Translations under genes and position numbers: made by a program
The notes under the pieces: generated by a model
What the model saw: the letters and a program-made list of their open reading frames with translations, nothing else
What the model was told of the DNA's origin: nothing
Database searches by the model: none
DNA from: Streptomyces malaysiensis subsp. samsunensis
GTDB taxonomy: Bacteria > Actinomycetota > Actinomycetes > Streptomycetales > Streptomycetaceae
Assembly (NCBI RefSeq): GCF_024519315.1
Contig: NZ_JANIIC010000006.1
Coordinates: 175,702 to 239,701, forward strand
DNA: 64,000 nucleotides
Direction: 5' to 3'
Part shown: positions 44,547-52,507 of the stretch, one piece after another
Numbering within the stretch: position 1 is the first letter of the stretch
How the letters are laid out: each line of letters starts with the position of its first letter

Positions 44547-46001
44547 GTGACTCTCAACGAGGACTCGTTCACCAACTGGAAGCACCGCGAGGAGATCGCG
44601 GAGTCGATGATCCCCCTCATCGGGAAGCTGCACCGGGAGCGGGACGTCACCGTCCTGCTGCACAGCCGCTCCTTGGTGAACAAGTCGGTCGTCAGCATCC
44701 TCAAGACCCACCGATTCGCCCGTCAGATCGCCGGGGTGGAACTCTCGGTCACCGACACCCTGCCGTTCCTCCTGGCGCTCACCGCGCTCGACCTCGGCCC
44801 CTCCCAGATCGACATCGGCATACTCGCCGAGCTGTACCGGGCGGATGACCGCGGTCTTTCGGTGGGGGAGTTCACCACCGAGGCCGTCGCCGGGGCCACC
44901 GGGGTCAACAAGATCGAGTGCCGTGAGGGGCGTGATGTCGTCCTCTACGGGTTCGGCCGCATCGGCCGGCTGGTCGCCCGGCTCCTCATCGAGAAGGCCG
45001 GGTCCGGCAACGGTCTGCGGCTGCGCGCCATCGTCGTGCGCGGGGGCGGCGGCCGGGCCGCGGAGGATCTCGTCAAGCGCGCCTCGCTGCTGCGCCGCGA
45101 CTCCATCCACGGTCAGTTCCAGGGCACGATCACCGTCGACGAGGCGAACAGCAAGATCGTCGCCAATGGCAACGAGATCAAGGTGATCTACGCCGACGAC
45201 CCGACGTCGGTGGACTACACGGCGTACGGCATCAAGGACGCCATCCTCATCGACAACACCGGCAAGTGGCGCGATCGCGAAGGGCTGTCCAAGCATCTGC
45301 GCCCCGGGATCGACAAGGTGGTGCTGACCGCGCCGGGCAAGGGCGACGTCCCCAACGTCGTCCATGGCGTCAACCACGACACCATCAAGCCCGATGAGCG
45401 GATCCTGTCCTGCGCGTCCTGCACCACCAACGCGATCGTCCCGCCGCTGAAGGCGATGGCGGACGAGTACGGCGTTCTGCGCGGCCACGTGGAGACCGTC
45501 CACTCGTTCACCAACGACCAGAACCTGCTGGACAACTACCACAAGTCCGAACGCCGTGGCCGCTCGGCACCGCTGAACATGGTCATCACCGAGACCGGTG
45601 CCGCCTCCGCCGTCGCGAAGGCCCTGCCCGACCTCGAAGCGAAGATCACCGGCAGTTCGATCCGTGTCCCGGTGCCCGATGTCTCGATCGCGATCCTCAA
45701 TCTGCACCTCGCGCGCGAGACCACCCGTGAGGACGTCCTGGACTATCTGCGGGAGGTGTCCCTGACCTCGCCGCTCAAGCGCCAGATCGACTTCACCAGC
45801 GCCCCGGACGCGGTCTCCAACGACTTCATCGGCTCGCGCCACGCCTCGATCGTGGACGCGGGTGCCACCAAGGTCGAGGGCGACAACGCGATCCTCTACC
45901 TCTGGTACGACAACGAGTTCGGCTACTCCTGCCAGGTCATCCGCGTCGTCCAGCACGTCTCCGGCGTGGAGTACCCGACCTACCCGGCCCCGGTGGTCTG
46001 A
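44547..46001 (+). CDS. gap: Glyceraldehyde-3-phosphate dehydrogenase, long form
   Basis: A 484-aa GAPDH with an extra N-terminal region of about 125 residues (MTLNEDSFTNWKHREEIAES, then VTVLLHSRSLVNKSVVSILK) before the Rossmann motif LYGFGRIGRL. The catalytic Cys is in SCASCTTNAI and the His in VETVHSFTNDQ; NEFGYSCQVIRV ends the catalytic domain. This long type occurs in Streptomyces beside the normal glycolytic enzyme. The start is GTG 44547. It stands alone, not in a pgk/tpi operon. It probably has a specialised metabolic role. Confidence 0.93.
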   Translation: MTLNEDSFTNWKHREEIAESMIPLIGKLHRERDVTVLLHSRSLVNKSVVSILKTHRFARQIAGVELSVTDTLPFLLALTALDLGPSQIDIGILAELYRADDRGLSVGEFTTEAVAGATGVNKIECREGRDVVLYGFGRIGRLVARLLIEKAGSGNGLRLRAIVVRGGGGRAAEDLVKRASLLRRDSIHGQFQGTITVDEANSKIVANGNEIKVIYADDPTSVDYTAYGIKDAILIDNTGKWRDREGLSKHLRPGIDKVVLTAPGKGDVPNVVHGVNHDTIKPDERILSCASCTTNAIVPPLKAMADEYGVLRGHVETVHSFTNDQNLLDNYHKSERRGRSAPLNMVITETGAASAVAKALPDLEAKITGSSIRVPVPDVSIAILNLHLARETTREDVLDYLREVSLTSPLKRQIDFTSAPDAVSNDFIGSRHASIVDAGATKVEGDNAILYLWYDNEFGYSCQVIRVVQHVSGVEYPTYPAPVV

Positions 46002-46017
46002 CACCGGACGACGACGG

Positions 46018-46049
46018 CCCCCGTCCCACGCTCCCCGCTGCCACGGGGG
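46018..46049. terminator. Weak hairpin between gap and the convergent dehydrogenase
   Basis: CCCCCGT (46018-46024) and ACGGGGG (46043-46049) can pair over an 18-base loop, between convergent stops at 46001 and 46072. No T-run follows. Confidence 0.35.
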
Positions 46050-46071
46050 CTGGGGCGGGGGCGGTCGGGCG

Positions 46072-47174
46072 TCAGGCGGTGAACAGCGCCCGGGGGCGCT
46101 CACATGTACTGGTCAGCGTCACGGACCGGCCCTGCCGGGCGGAGCCCTCCAGCGAGCAGAGCGCTTCGAGCACATGGAAGGCGAAGGCGGCGTTGGCGCG
46201 GTGCGGGCCGCCCTCGACGGCGTTCGCGAGGTCGCGGACGCCGAGCCCGCGGCGGGCCTGCTCGGGGGTGCCGACGGCGCCGAAGAGTTCGAGCGCCGGT
46301 TCCAGAACCGTCCAGTCGCCGTCCCCATGCCGCCGGACCCGCACATCTCCGTCGAAGTGGTTCGGGTTGGCCGGCGAGAGGGTGCCCTCGCTGCCGTAGA
46401 TCTCGAGGTACGGCAGTTCGCTGTGCCAGACGTCGAAACTCATCTGGCATGTGGCGATGACGCCCGAGGCGAAGGTGAGCACGGCTCCGGTGTGGGTGGG
46501 AACGGTGACCTCGACGGTGTCGACGGTCCGTCCGGGCGCGGTGACCGTGCGCTCGGGTACGCCTATGCGGCCGGCCGCGGAGATGGTGGCGACGGGGCCG
46601 AGGCAGTTGACGAGCGCGGCCAGGTAGTACGGGCCCATGTCCATCACCGGGCCGCCTCCGGGCTGGAACAGGAAGGCCGGATCGGGGTGCCAGGTTCGGG
46701 CTTGCTGTGCCCGATGAAGGCGGACGCGCCGATGGGCGTTCCGATCAGGCCCGAGTCGATCGCCTTGCGCGCCGTCTGAGCGGCGCTGCCGAGGAAGGTG
46801 TCCGGCGCGGAGCCGAGGACGCGCCCGGTGCGGGAGGCCGTCGCGAGGACCGCTTCGCCGTCCGCGACCGTGGTGGCCAACGGCTTCTCGACGTAGACGT
46901 GTTTGCCCGCCTCCAGGGCGGTGACGGTCGTGCGGGCGTGGTGGACCGGCGGCGTCAGGTTGACCACGATGTCCACCGAGTCGTCGGCGTACAGCGCCGC
47001 GTCATCGCCCCAGGCGGGGATGGCATGTTCGGCGGCCCCCCGTTTCGCCCGTGCCACATCGATGTCGCCCACCCGCACGATGTTCAGCTCCGGGTAGCGG
47101 GCGAGACCGGTGACATACCGGCCGAAGATGTTGCCGCTGCCCAGGATGCCGATGCGATAAGTCTGTTCGGCCAT
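46072..47174 (-). pseudogene. Gfo/Idh/MocA oxidoreductase with one frameshift
   Basis: The N-terminal part (from ATG 47174, MAEQTYRIGILGSGNIFGRY) has the Rossmann motif, HVYVEKPLATT and TFLGSAAQTARKAID. After GHSKPE near 46695 the frame breaks into a short nonsense tail. Adding one base at GAACCTGG (giving ETWHP) restores HPDPAFLFQPGGGPVMDMGP, which continues in the 46647-46072 frame to the family C-terminus. The whole would be about 367 aa. It is divergent from the IclR gene region only by a short gap. Single-base error or recent decay cannot be told apart. Confidence 0.85.
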
Positions 47175-47280
47175 GGCCGTGATTCCTCTCCCAGGAGTGG
47201 TGCACGGAATGCCCGGTGGCCCTCGCCACCTGGACGTCTTCGGCGAGCGGGGACGGCCCGGCCGCCGGTCGGCTGAGGGG

Positions 47281-48138
47281 CTACGGCTCGGCGCGGTACG
47301 CCTCGATCACCGCGAGACGGGTGGTGACGGCCTCCGAGGCGGTCCGCAGCGCCGTCAGTGTGCGGGGGAGGTTGTGGCGTGCCGTGGCGGCCACGACCGA
47401 CAGGGCGCCCAGATAGGCGCCGTCATGCGGTCCGCGCACCGGCACGGCCACCGCGGAGTAGCCGAGCCGGTGTTCTTCGAAGTCGGTGGCGTAGTCCTGT
47501 TCCTGGATGCGCAGGAGTTCCACCGGGAGCCGGTCGGCGGTGAGGGTGCGGGCGGTCATCCGGCGCATGCGGGGAGCCGGCCGCGCCAGTGGGTACTGGT
47601 CGGGCAGCAGCGCGAGGGTGAGCTTTCCCGGGGCCGTGCTGTGCAGTTGGAGCAGCCGCCCGCCGACCGTGGCACCGGCCCGGTTGCGGTGGCGGCCTGC
47701 GTTGTCGATGCACAGCAGGTCGCTGCCGTTGGGCACGGACAGGCTCACGGGGCTGTCGAGGGCCTGCGCGAGGTTCTCCAGGAGCGGCCGCGTGGCGTGG
47801 CGCAGGGTGCGCTGCCGGGGCGCGCGCAGACCGATCGCGTACAGCAGCAGGCCGAGCCGGTAGTGGGAGCCGTCCCGCTCCAGCAGTTCGCAGGCGACGA
47901 GGTCCTGGCACAGCCGGTGCACGGTGGCCTTGGCGACCCCGGTGCGCGCCGTGAGCTCCGTGAGGCTGAGGGAGAGGTCGCCGTCGCCGAAGGCCGACAG
48001 GATGAGCCCGGCCTTACCGAGCACGGACTTGGGGGACCGCCCGTCCGGCCGGGCCTCCTCGCCGTTGCCACGGGTACCGCCGCGGTCGTCACGACATGCC
48101 CTCCTCGCCCGCCGGTGTGTTTCGACCAAGGCCGCCAT
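47281..48138 (-). CDS. IclR-family transcriptional regulator
   Basis: A 285-aa IclR protein. HTH: LTELTARTGVAKATVHRLCQ, then the effector domain with LLQLHSTAPGKLTLALLP and ATDFEEHRLGYSAVAVPVRG. The start ATG 48138 is chosen by length and by AT-rich sequence upstream. A good RBS (GAGGAGGGC, near 48100) instead precedes an out-of-frame ATG, so an N-terminal base error is possible. Two AGATCT palindromes 23 bases apart (48140 and 48163) lie at the promoter and may be its own operator. It likely controls the Gfo/Idh gene downstream. Confidence 0.85.
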   Translation of the reverse strand: MAALVETHRRARRACRDDRGGTRGNGEEARPDGRSPKSVLGKAGLILSAFGDGDLSLSLTELTARTGVAKATVHRLCQDLVACELLERDGSHYRLGLLLYAIGLRAPRQRTLRHATRPLLENLAQALDSPVSLSVPNGSDLLCIDNAGRHRNRAGATVGGRLLQLHSTAPGKLTLALLPDQYPLARPAPRMRRMTARTLTADRLPVELLRIQEQDYATDFEEHRLGYSAVAVPVRGPHDGAYLGALSVVAATARHNLPRTLTALRTASEAVTTRLAVIEAYRAEP

Positions 48139-48392
48139 GAGATCTGAGGATGGCCAATATAGAGATCTTTTTGCCTGGTAGGAATGGTGTGAGTGGTGAG
48201 AATTCGCCGGGGGCCCGCCCGATTCCGCGGCCGGGGATCCGCTCATCGGCCCTCCACCAGGGCCGTGTCGACCCCCAGCGGGCCGACCGGACCGGCGCCG
48301 CCGGGGGTGCCCAGCGGGGCGTCCCGGCCGGGCAGGACGTCCGCGGAGAACCGCCGGTTGTCGGCGCGGTGCTCGGGGTCCGCCTTCCGGTC

Positions 48393-49165
48393 CTACGAGG
48401 GCGGGCGCAAGCTGTACATCAACCCGGTGGAGTGCAGCGCCGCCTCCGGGTCGATGACCGTGGCGGCGTTGTTGACGGCGGTGGCGGCCTCGCCGAAGCC
48501 GACGGAGATCAGGCGCACCTTGCCCGGGTAGTCGGTGGTGTCGCCTGCCGCGAAGACACGGGGGAGGCTGGTGGCCATACGGGTGTCCACGGCGATCCGG
48601 CGCGCCCGCAGGGTGAGGCCCCACTCCCGCAGCGGGCCGAGGTCCGCGAGGAAGCCGAGGGCCGCCACCACGGTCTGCGCCGGGAGCCGGTGGACGTCCG
48701 TGGTGACGCGGTGGCGGATCTCGACCTCCTCCAGCCGCGCCGCGCCGTACAGGCCGGTCACCTCGGAGTCGGTGAGGATGCCGATGCCGAGCGCCCTGAC
48801 CTTCTCCACCGACGCGCGGTGGGCGCGGAACCGCGCGGTGCGGTGCACCAGGCGGACCGAGCGCGCCACGGGGCCAGCAGGGCCGCCCAGTCGAAGGCGC
48901 TGTCGCCACCGCCGACGACCACCACGTCCTGACCGGTGTGGGCGGCGGGGTCGGGTACGAAGTACACCTGGCCGCGGCCGAGGAAGTCCTCCCCGGCCGG
49001 GAGCGGGCGGGGAGTGAAGGTGCCCACGCCACCGGTGATCACGACGGCCCCGGCCCGTACGGCCGTCCCCCGGCCGCTGCGGACCACGGGCAGTCCGTCG
49101 GTCTCTGGTCTTGTGGTGCGGGCGGCGTGGGCGTAGCGGGCGGCGAGGTCCCCGGATGCGGTGGC
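48393..49165 (-). pseudogene. Thioredoxin-reductase-like FAD/NAD(P) oxidoreductase, cut by an IS110 remnant
   Basis: The remaining part reads [20 protein letters not shown], then the NAD(P) motif [21 protein letters not shown] one-base loss near 48870 then shifts the frame to [20 protein letters not shown], and [19 protein letters not shown] carries the FAD-binding GD motif. It ends SLRPPS at 48393. It resembles ferredoxin-NADP reductases of the TrxB type. The first ~90 residues with the FAD GxGxxG motif are replaced by transposase DNA at about 49160. The 48139-48392 stretch downstream is intergenic; its codon pattern looks coding (in-frame tail ending VEGR) but matches nothing I know. Confidence 0.8.
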
Positions 49166-49899
49166 CAGTTGGGATGGGCCGATGACTCCGAGGCCCGCAC
49201 CATCCTGGCGTCCGCCCCGACACCCACGGAGGCCGCCCAGCTCACACGCCGCCAGCCGCGGTCCCTGCTCAAACGCGCCGGCCGCGTCCGCGGCATCGAA
49301 GCCGAGGCCGACCGGCTCTACGAGATCTTCCGCCGCGCCTACATGCACCACCTTCCCCAGGTCGAAGCAGCTTTCGGTCGGCAGACCTTGCGCTGCTACG
49401 GCAACTGGACGCCGCGTGCATCAACGCCGACGAGCTCGAAGCCGCCTGCGCCGAAGTCTTCGACGCGCACCCCGACGCGCCGATCTACACGAGTTTCCCG
49501 GGCCTGGGCTCCTTATCCGGGGCCCGGATCCTGGCCGAGATCGGCGACGACCGGGCTCGGTTCGAATGTGCTGGATCGCTGAAGGCGTACGCGGGGAGCG
49601 CGCCGGTCACCAGAGCCAGCGGAAAGAGCTGCGTGGTGCTGAGCCGCAAGGTCAAGAATCAGCGGCTGGCCGCCGTCGGCTACATCTGGGCCTTCTCCTC
49701 CTTGACGAAGTCGCCCGGCGCCAGAGCCCACTACGACCGGCGACGGAAGGCCGGGGACCGGCCCACCGCCGCGCAGCGCAACCTGTTCAACCGGTTCATG
49801 GGGATGCTCTACTTCTGCCTCCAGCACCGGGAGCCCTACGACGAGTCGAAGGCATTCCCCAGCCAGCTGTCCGCAGAAGTTCTCGCCCAGGCCGCTTGA
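49155..49899 (+). mobile_element. IS110-family transposase remnant (C-terminal part)
   Basis: The plus strand encodes RVRGIEAEADRLYEIFRRAYM in one frame. After a frameshift near 49390 it continues INADELEAACAEVF, then the Transposase_20 region FPGLGSLSGARILAEIGDD, YAGSAPVTRASGKSCVV and RFMGMLYFCLQHREPYDESK, ending at 49899. The N-terminal DEDD nuclease domain is missing, so it cannot transpose. Genes on both sides are truncated at its borders: an oxidoreductase on the left and an FGE-like gene on the right. No terminal repeats are seen, as expected for IS110. Confidence 0.85.
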
Positions 49900-49904
49900 C
49901 GCAC

Positions 49905-50115
49905 CAACCGCGTGGCCGGTCTCCTCGACGAACCTGCGGAAGGCTCCGACCGTCACCGGGTGTGTGTCGATCAGAAACCCGTCGACCCGGACGCGGTGAC
50001 TGGGTCGCTCCTCGGGACAGAAGTCGTCTGACCCCATCCAGTACGTCCCGCCAGGTATCGCCTTCATCTCCTTGAAGGTCCGTCGCGGGTGCGCCATCAC
50101 TGCTGAGCCCTTCAT
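49905..50115 (-). pseudogene. Formylglycine-generating-enzyme-like protein, N-terminal fragment
   Basis: About 68 residues remain: FKEMKAIPGGTYWMGSDDF, then CPEERPSHRVRVDGFLIDTH, PVTVGAFRRFVEETGHA. This is the clear N-terminus of the FGE/SUMF1 fold. It ends at about 49908 where the IS110 remnant begins. The start is ATG 50115 or 50097. It lies 10 bases after the FAH-family gene on the same strand, so it was probably the last gene of that operon. The active-site region of true FGE is absent here. Confidence 0.82.
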
Positions 50116-50124
50116 GGGACGATG

Positions 50125-50976
50125 TCACGCCGACCCGACGTGGTTGCGGAGGCATCCGATCCGCTCGACCTCGATCTCAATCTCGTCGCCCTCCTGAAGG
50201 AACCGTCCGGAGAAGAACCCAACCCCTCGGGGAGTTCCGGTGCAGATGACGTCGCCCGGCTCGAGCGTCATGAACCAGGAGAGATAGGAGACGATCTCGG
50301 AGATGCTGTGGACGAAGGTGCCGGTGCGGTCGTCTTGTCGCACCTCTCCGTTGACGCGGGTGATCAGTCGCAGGTCTGGCTGCGCACTGAACTCGTCGGC
50401 GGTGACGAGGCACGGACCCAGCGGTTTGAAACTGTCGAAGCTCTTGGCCGTGCCGATCGAGGCCGTGAGGTCCCCCGCCATCGCCCTGGCCTGAATGTCG
50501 CGTGCGGAAACGTCGTTGACCACGGTGAGGCCGGCGACATGATCCCAAGCCTGGTCGATCGAGATCTCCTTGGACGCTCGGCCGATCACCACAGCAACCT
50601 CGCCCTCGTAGTCAACCTTCGCGTTGGCCACCGCGGGAAGGACGATGGACGCACCGGGCGCGGCGATGGCCGTACCGGCCGCAATCTGGAAGTTCGGCTC
50701 CTCCGGCAGGTGCACGTCACCACGTGCCTCGCGAACCTCGTCGCCGTGGCTGGGATAGTTGTAGCCGATGATCAGGATCTTGCCCGGACGCGCCACCGGA
50801 GCGAGTGCCCGCACGCCGTTGAGCGCTACAGCGGAGGTCACCGGCGCATCCCGCACGGCCTGCAGTCCGGGTCCGAGCAGCAGCTCTTTGAGGTCGGCGT
50901 GGGGAAGGTCGAGCAGGTCCAGCCTGCCCGGCTCCGTCTCCTTGGCGATACCTCGTTCGGTGGTGTAGATCCGCAT
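50125..50976 (-). CDS. Fumarylacetoacetate hydrolase (FAH) family protein
   Basis: A 283-aa metal-dependent enzyme acting on C-C bonds of acylpyruvates or 2-oxo-diacids. The FAH core is visible: ILIIGYNYPSHGDE, then VDYEGEVAVVIGRASKEIS (metal-binding Glu), LTVVNDVSARDIQ and DVICTGTPRGVGFF. The start is ATG 50976. The upstream hydroxylase and dioxygenase-like genes lie beyond a 1.4-kb IS block, but all share orientation. It therefore probably served the same ring-cleavage pathway, hydrolysing or hydrating the ring-fission product. Confidence 0.93.
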   Translation of the reverse strand: MRIYTTERGIAKETEPGRLDLLDLPHADLKELLLGPGLQAVRDAPVTSAVALNGVRALAPVARPGKILIIGYNYPSHGDEVREARGDVHLPEEPNFQIAAGTAIAAPGASIVLPAVANAKVDYEGEVAVVIGRASKEISIDQAWDHVAGLTVVNDVSARDIQARAMAGDLTASIGTAKSFDSFKPLGPCLVTADEFSAQPDLRLITRVNGEVRQDDRTGTFVHSISEIVSYLSWFMTLEPGDVICTGTPRGVGFFSGRFLQEGDEIEIEVERIGCLRNHVGSA

Positions 50977-51048
50977 AGCCTCGTATCTCCCTCAGGTCCT
51001 TCAAGTTTCGTGCCGGCTGGAGACCATGGGTCTCCGTGGACCGCGCGC

Positions 51049-51594
51049 CTGTCACTCATTTGGCGTGTTCGACAGCCTGCTGGCGTGGGGATCGTTGAGC
51101 GGTTGGCGCCGAATGAGCTGTGGGAGCCGTTCCAACGCGTGGTGCCGGAAGCGCTGATACGTACGGCTCGAAGACCGACTTGATCACCGAGCACACTGGA
51201 TTGCCCCTCTCTGTCGGGATCTCCGGCGCAAACCTGCGCGACAGCCAGGCCCTGGAGCCGCTCGTGCGCGGCATCCCGCCCATCCGCTCCCGCCGCGGAC
51301 CCCCCGCCAGCGACGGCCCGCCAAACTCCACGGCGACAAGGGCTACGACTACGACCACCTGCGCCGATGGTTAGTACGCAGCCGCGGCATCCGGCACCGC
51401 ATTGCCCGCAAAGACATCGAGTCCTCCCAGCGGCTGGGACGCCACCGCTGGACCATCGAACGCACCATGGCCTGGCTCGCGGGATGCCGCCGCCTCCACG
51501 GCCGTTACGAACGCAAGGCCATCCATTTCCTCGCTGCACCAGCATCTCCTGCACCCTCATCTGCCACCGCAGACTCACCAAATGAGATGGTCTC
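51049..51594 (+). mobile_element. IS5-family-like element, internally deleted
   Basis: The transposase start (VGIVERLAPNELWEPFQRVV, from GTG 51085) is joined directly to its middle (YGSKTDLITEHTGLPLSVGI, near 51160). More of it follows in other frames: KLHGDKGYDYDHLRRWL, then the DDE-domain end RHRWTIERTMAWLAGCRRLH. So a large internal piece is gone and at least one frameshift exists. Terminal repeat parts match: CTCATTTGGCG at 51055-51065 and CACCAAATGAG at 51576-51586 (10 of 11). A 7-bp hairpin GGAGACC-ATG-GGTCTCC precedes it at 51019-51035. Dead copy. Confidence 0.78.
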
Positions 51595-51597
51595 TTA

Positions 51598-52484
51598 CTG
51601 AGGTTTTCGTTAGTTCTGTGGGTGTAGGGGTCCCGAGAGCGTGCAGCGATGGAAGCGCCAGTGGGAACAGGGCGTCCAGGCGCACGGGTTCGAGGCTGAT
51701 TTATGGACCTTGGAGCGGGTTGGTCTGGTGGTTGAGCGGGTGAGTGGGGTGAAGCTGGCAGGGGCGTCGGTGTGGCGGCTGCTGACCGGGCGGCTGGGGT
51801 GGAGTCCGCGGCGTCCCCAGCGCCGGGCGGTCGAGCGGGACGAGTCCGAGATCGCCCGATGGGTCACCCATGAGTGGCCACGCATCAAAAGGGGGCGGTG
51901 AAGAAACGTGCCTGGATCATGTTCTTCGACGAGTCGGGCGTACCGCTGCTCCCACAAGTGCCTCGCACCTACGCGCCCCGCGGCCGTACCCCCACGCTCC
52001 GGCACCGGCTGAACTGGAAACGCGCCTCGATGGCCGCCGCGCCGGGATACCACGCCGCCGACGCCAGCACGGTCCGCGACGGTGCTTCCACCTCAAGCCG
52101 GGCAGCTACGACACCGCCACGCTGATCCAGGTTCTGGAGCAGGTTGGAGCGTTCTACGCCGGCGAGCCGGTGGTACTGGTGTGGGACGGACTGTCCGCGC
52201 ACCGGAGCCGGGACATGCGCGCCTGGGCGGCCGGACAGGACTGGCTGACACTGGAGCGGCTGCCCGCCTACGTGCCCGAACTCAACCCGGTGGAACTGCT
52301 GTGGTCGGCGATCAAAACACGCGAGCTGGCCAACCTCGCCGGCGACCGCCTCGCCGATGTCGCCGACACCGTCGAACGCGGCATCCGCCGGGTCTCCTCC
52401 GATGAACAACTCCCGTGGTCCTTCCTCGCCCACACGGGACTGACGATCCATATTCAACCACCACAGAACTAACGAAAACCTCAG
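51598..52484 (+). mobile_element. IS630-family element with perfect ends and TA duplication
   Basis: 887 bp bounded by a perfect 24-bp inverted repeat (starting CTGAGGTTTTCGTTAGTTCT) and flanked by TA on each side (51596-51597 and 52485-52486), the IS630/Tc1 hallmark. Inside, an open frame from 51641 (QRWKRQWEQG ... WPRIKRGR) ends at 51901. A -1 frame continues with FFDESG (first Asp), and after a further shift near 52075 VWDGLSAHRS and LNPVELLW give the second Asp and Glu of the DDE triad. The N-terminal HTH is deleted. The intact ends mean it could still be moved in trans. Confidence 0.88.
51887..51895 (+). other. Likely -1 frameshift site in the IS630 transposase
   Basis: AAAAGGGGG lies where the first frame (ATC AAA AGG GGG CGG TGA) and the downstream DDE frame (GCG GTG AAG) overlap. 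Slipping back one base gives WPRIKRG-AVKKRAWIMFFDE, joining the two halves. This matches the programmed frameshifting known in IS630 elements; a simple mutation is the alternative. Confidence 0.5.
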
Positions 52485-52507
52485 TAGAGTGCTGCTGGAC
52501 GTCTGGG

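Noticed and set aside
43125..46103. Leftward open frame of 992 codons
   Set aside because: It runs antisense through gap and out of frame through the DUF2855 gene; composition is that of a GC-rich shadow frame with no family similarity.
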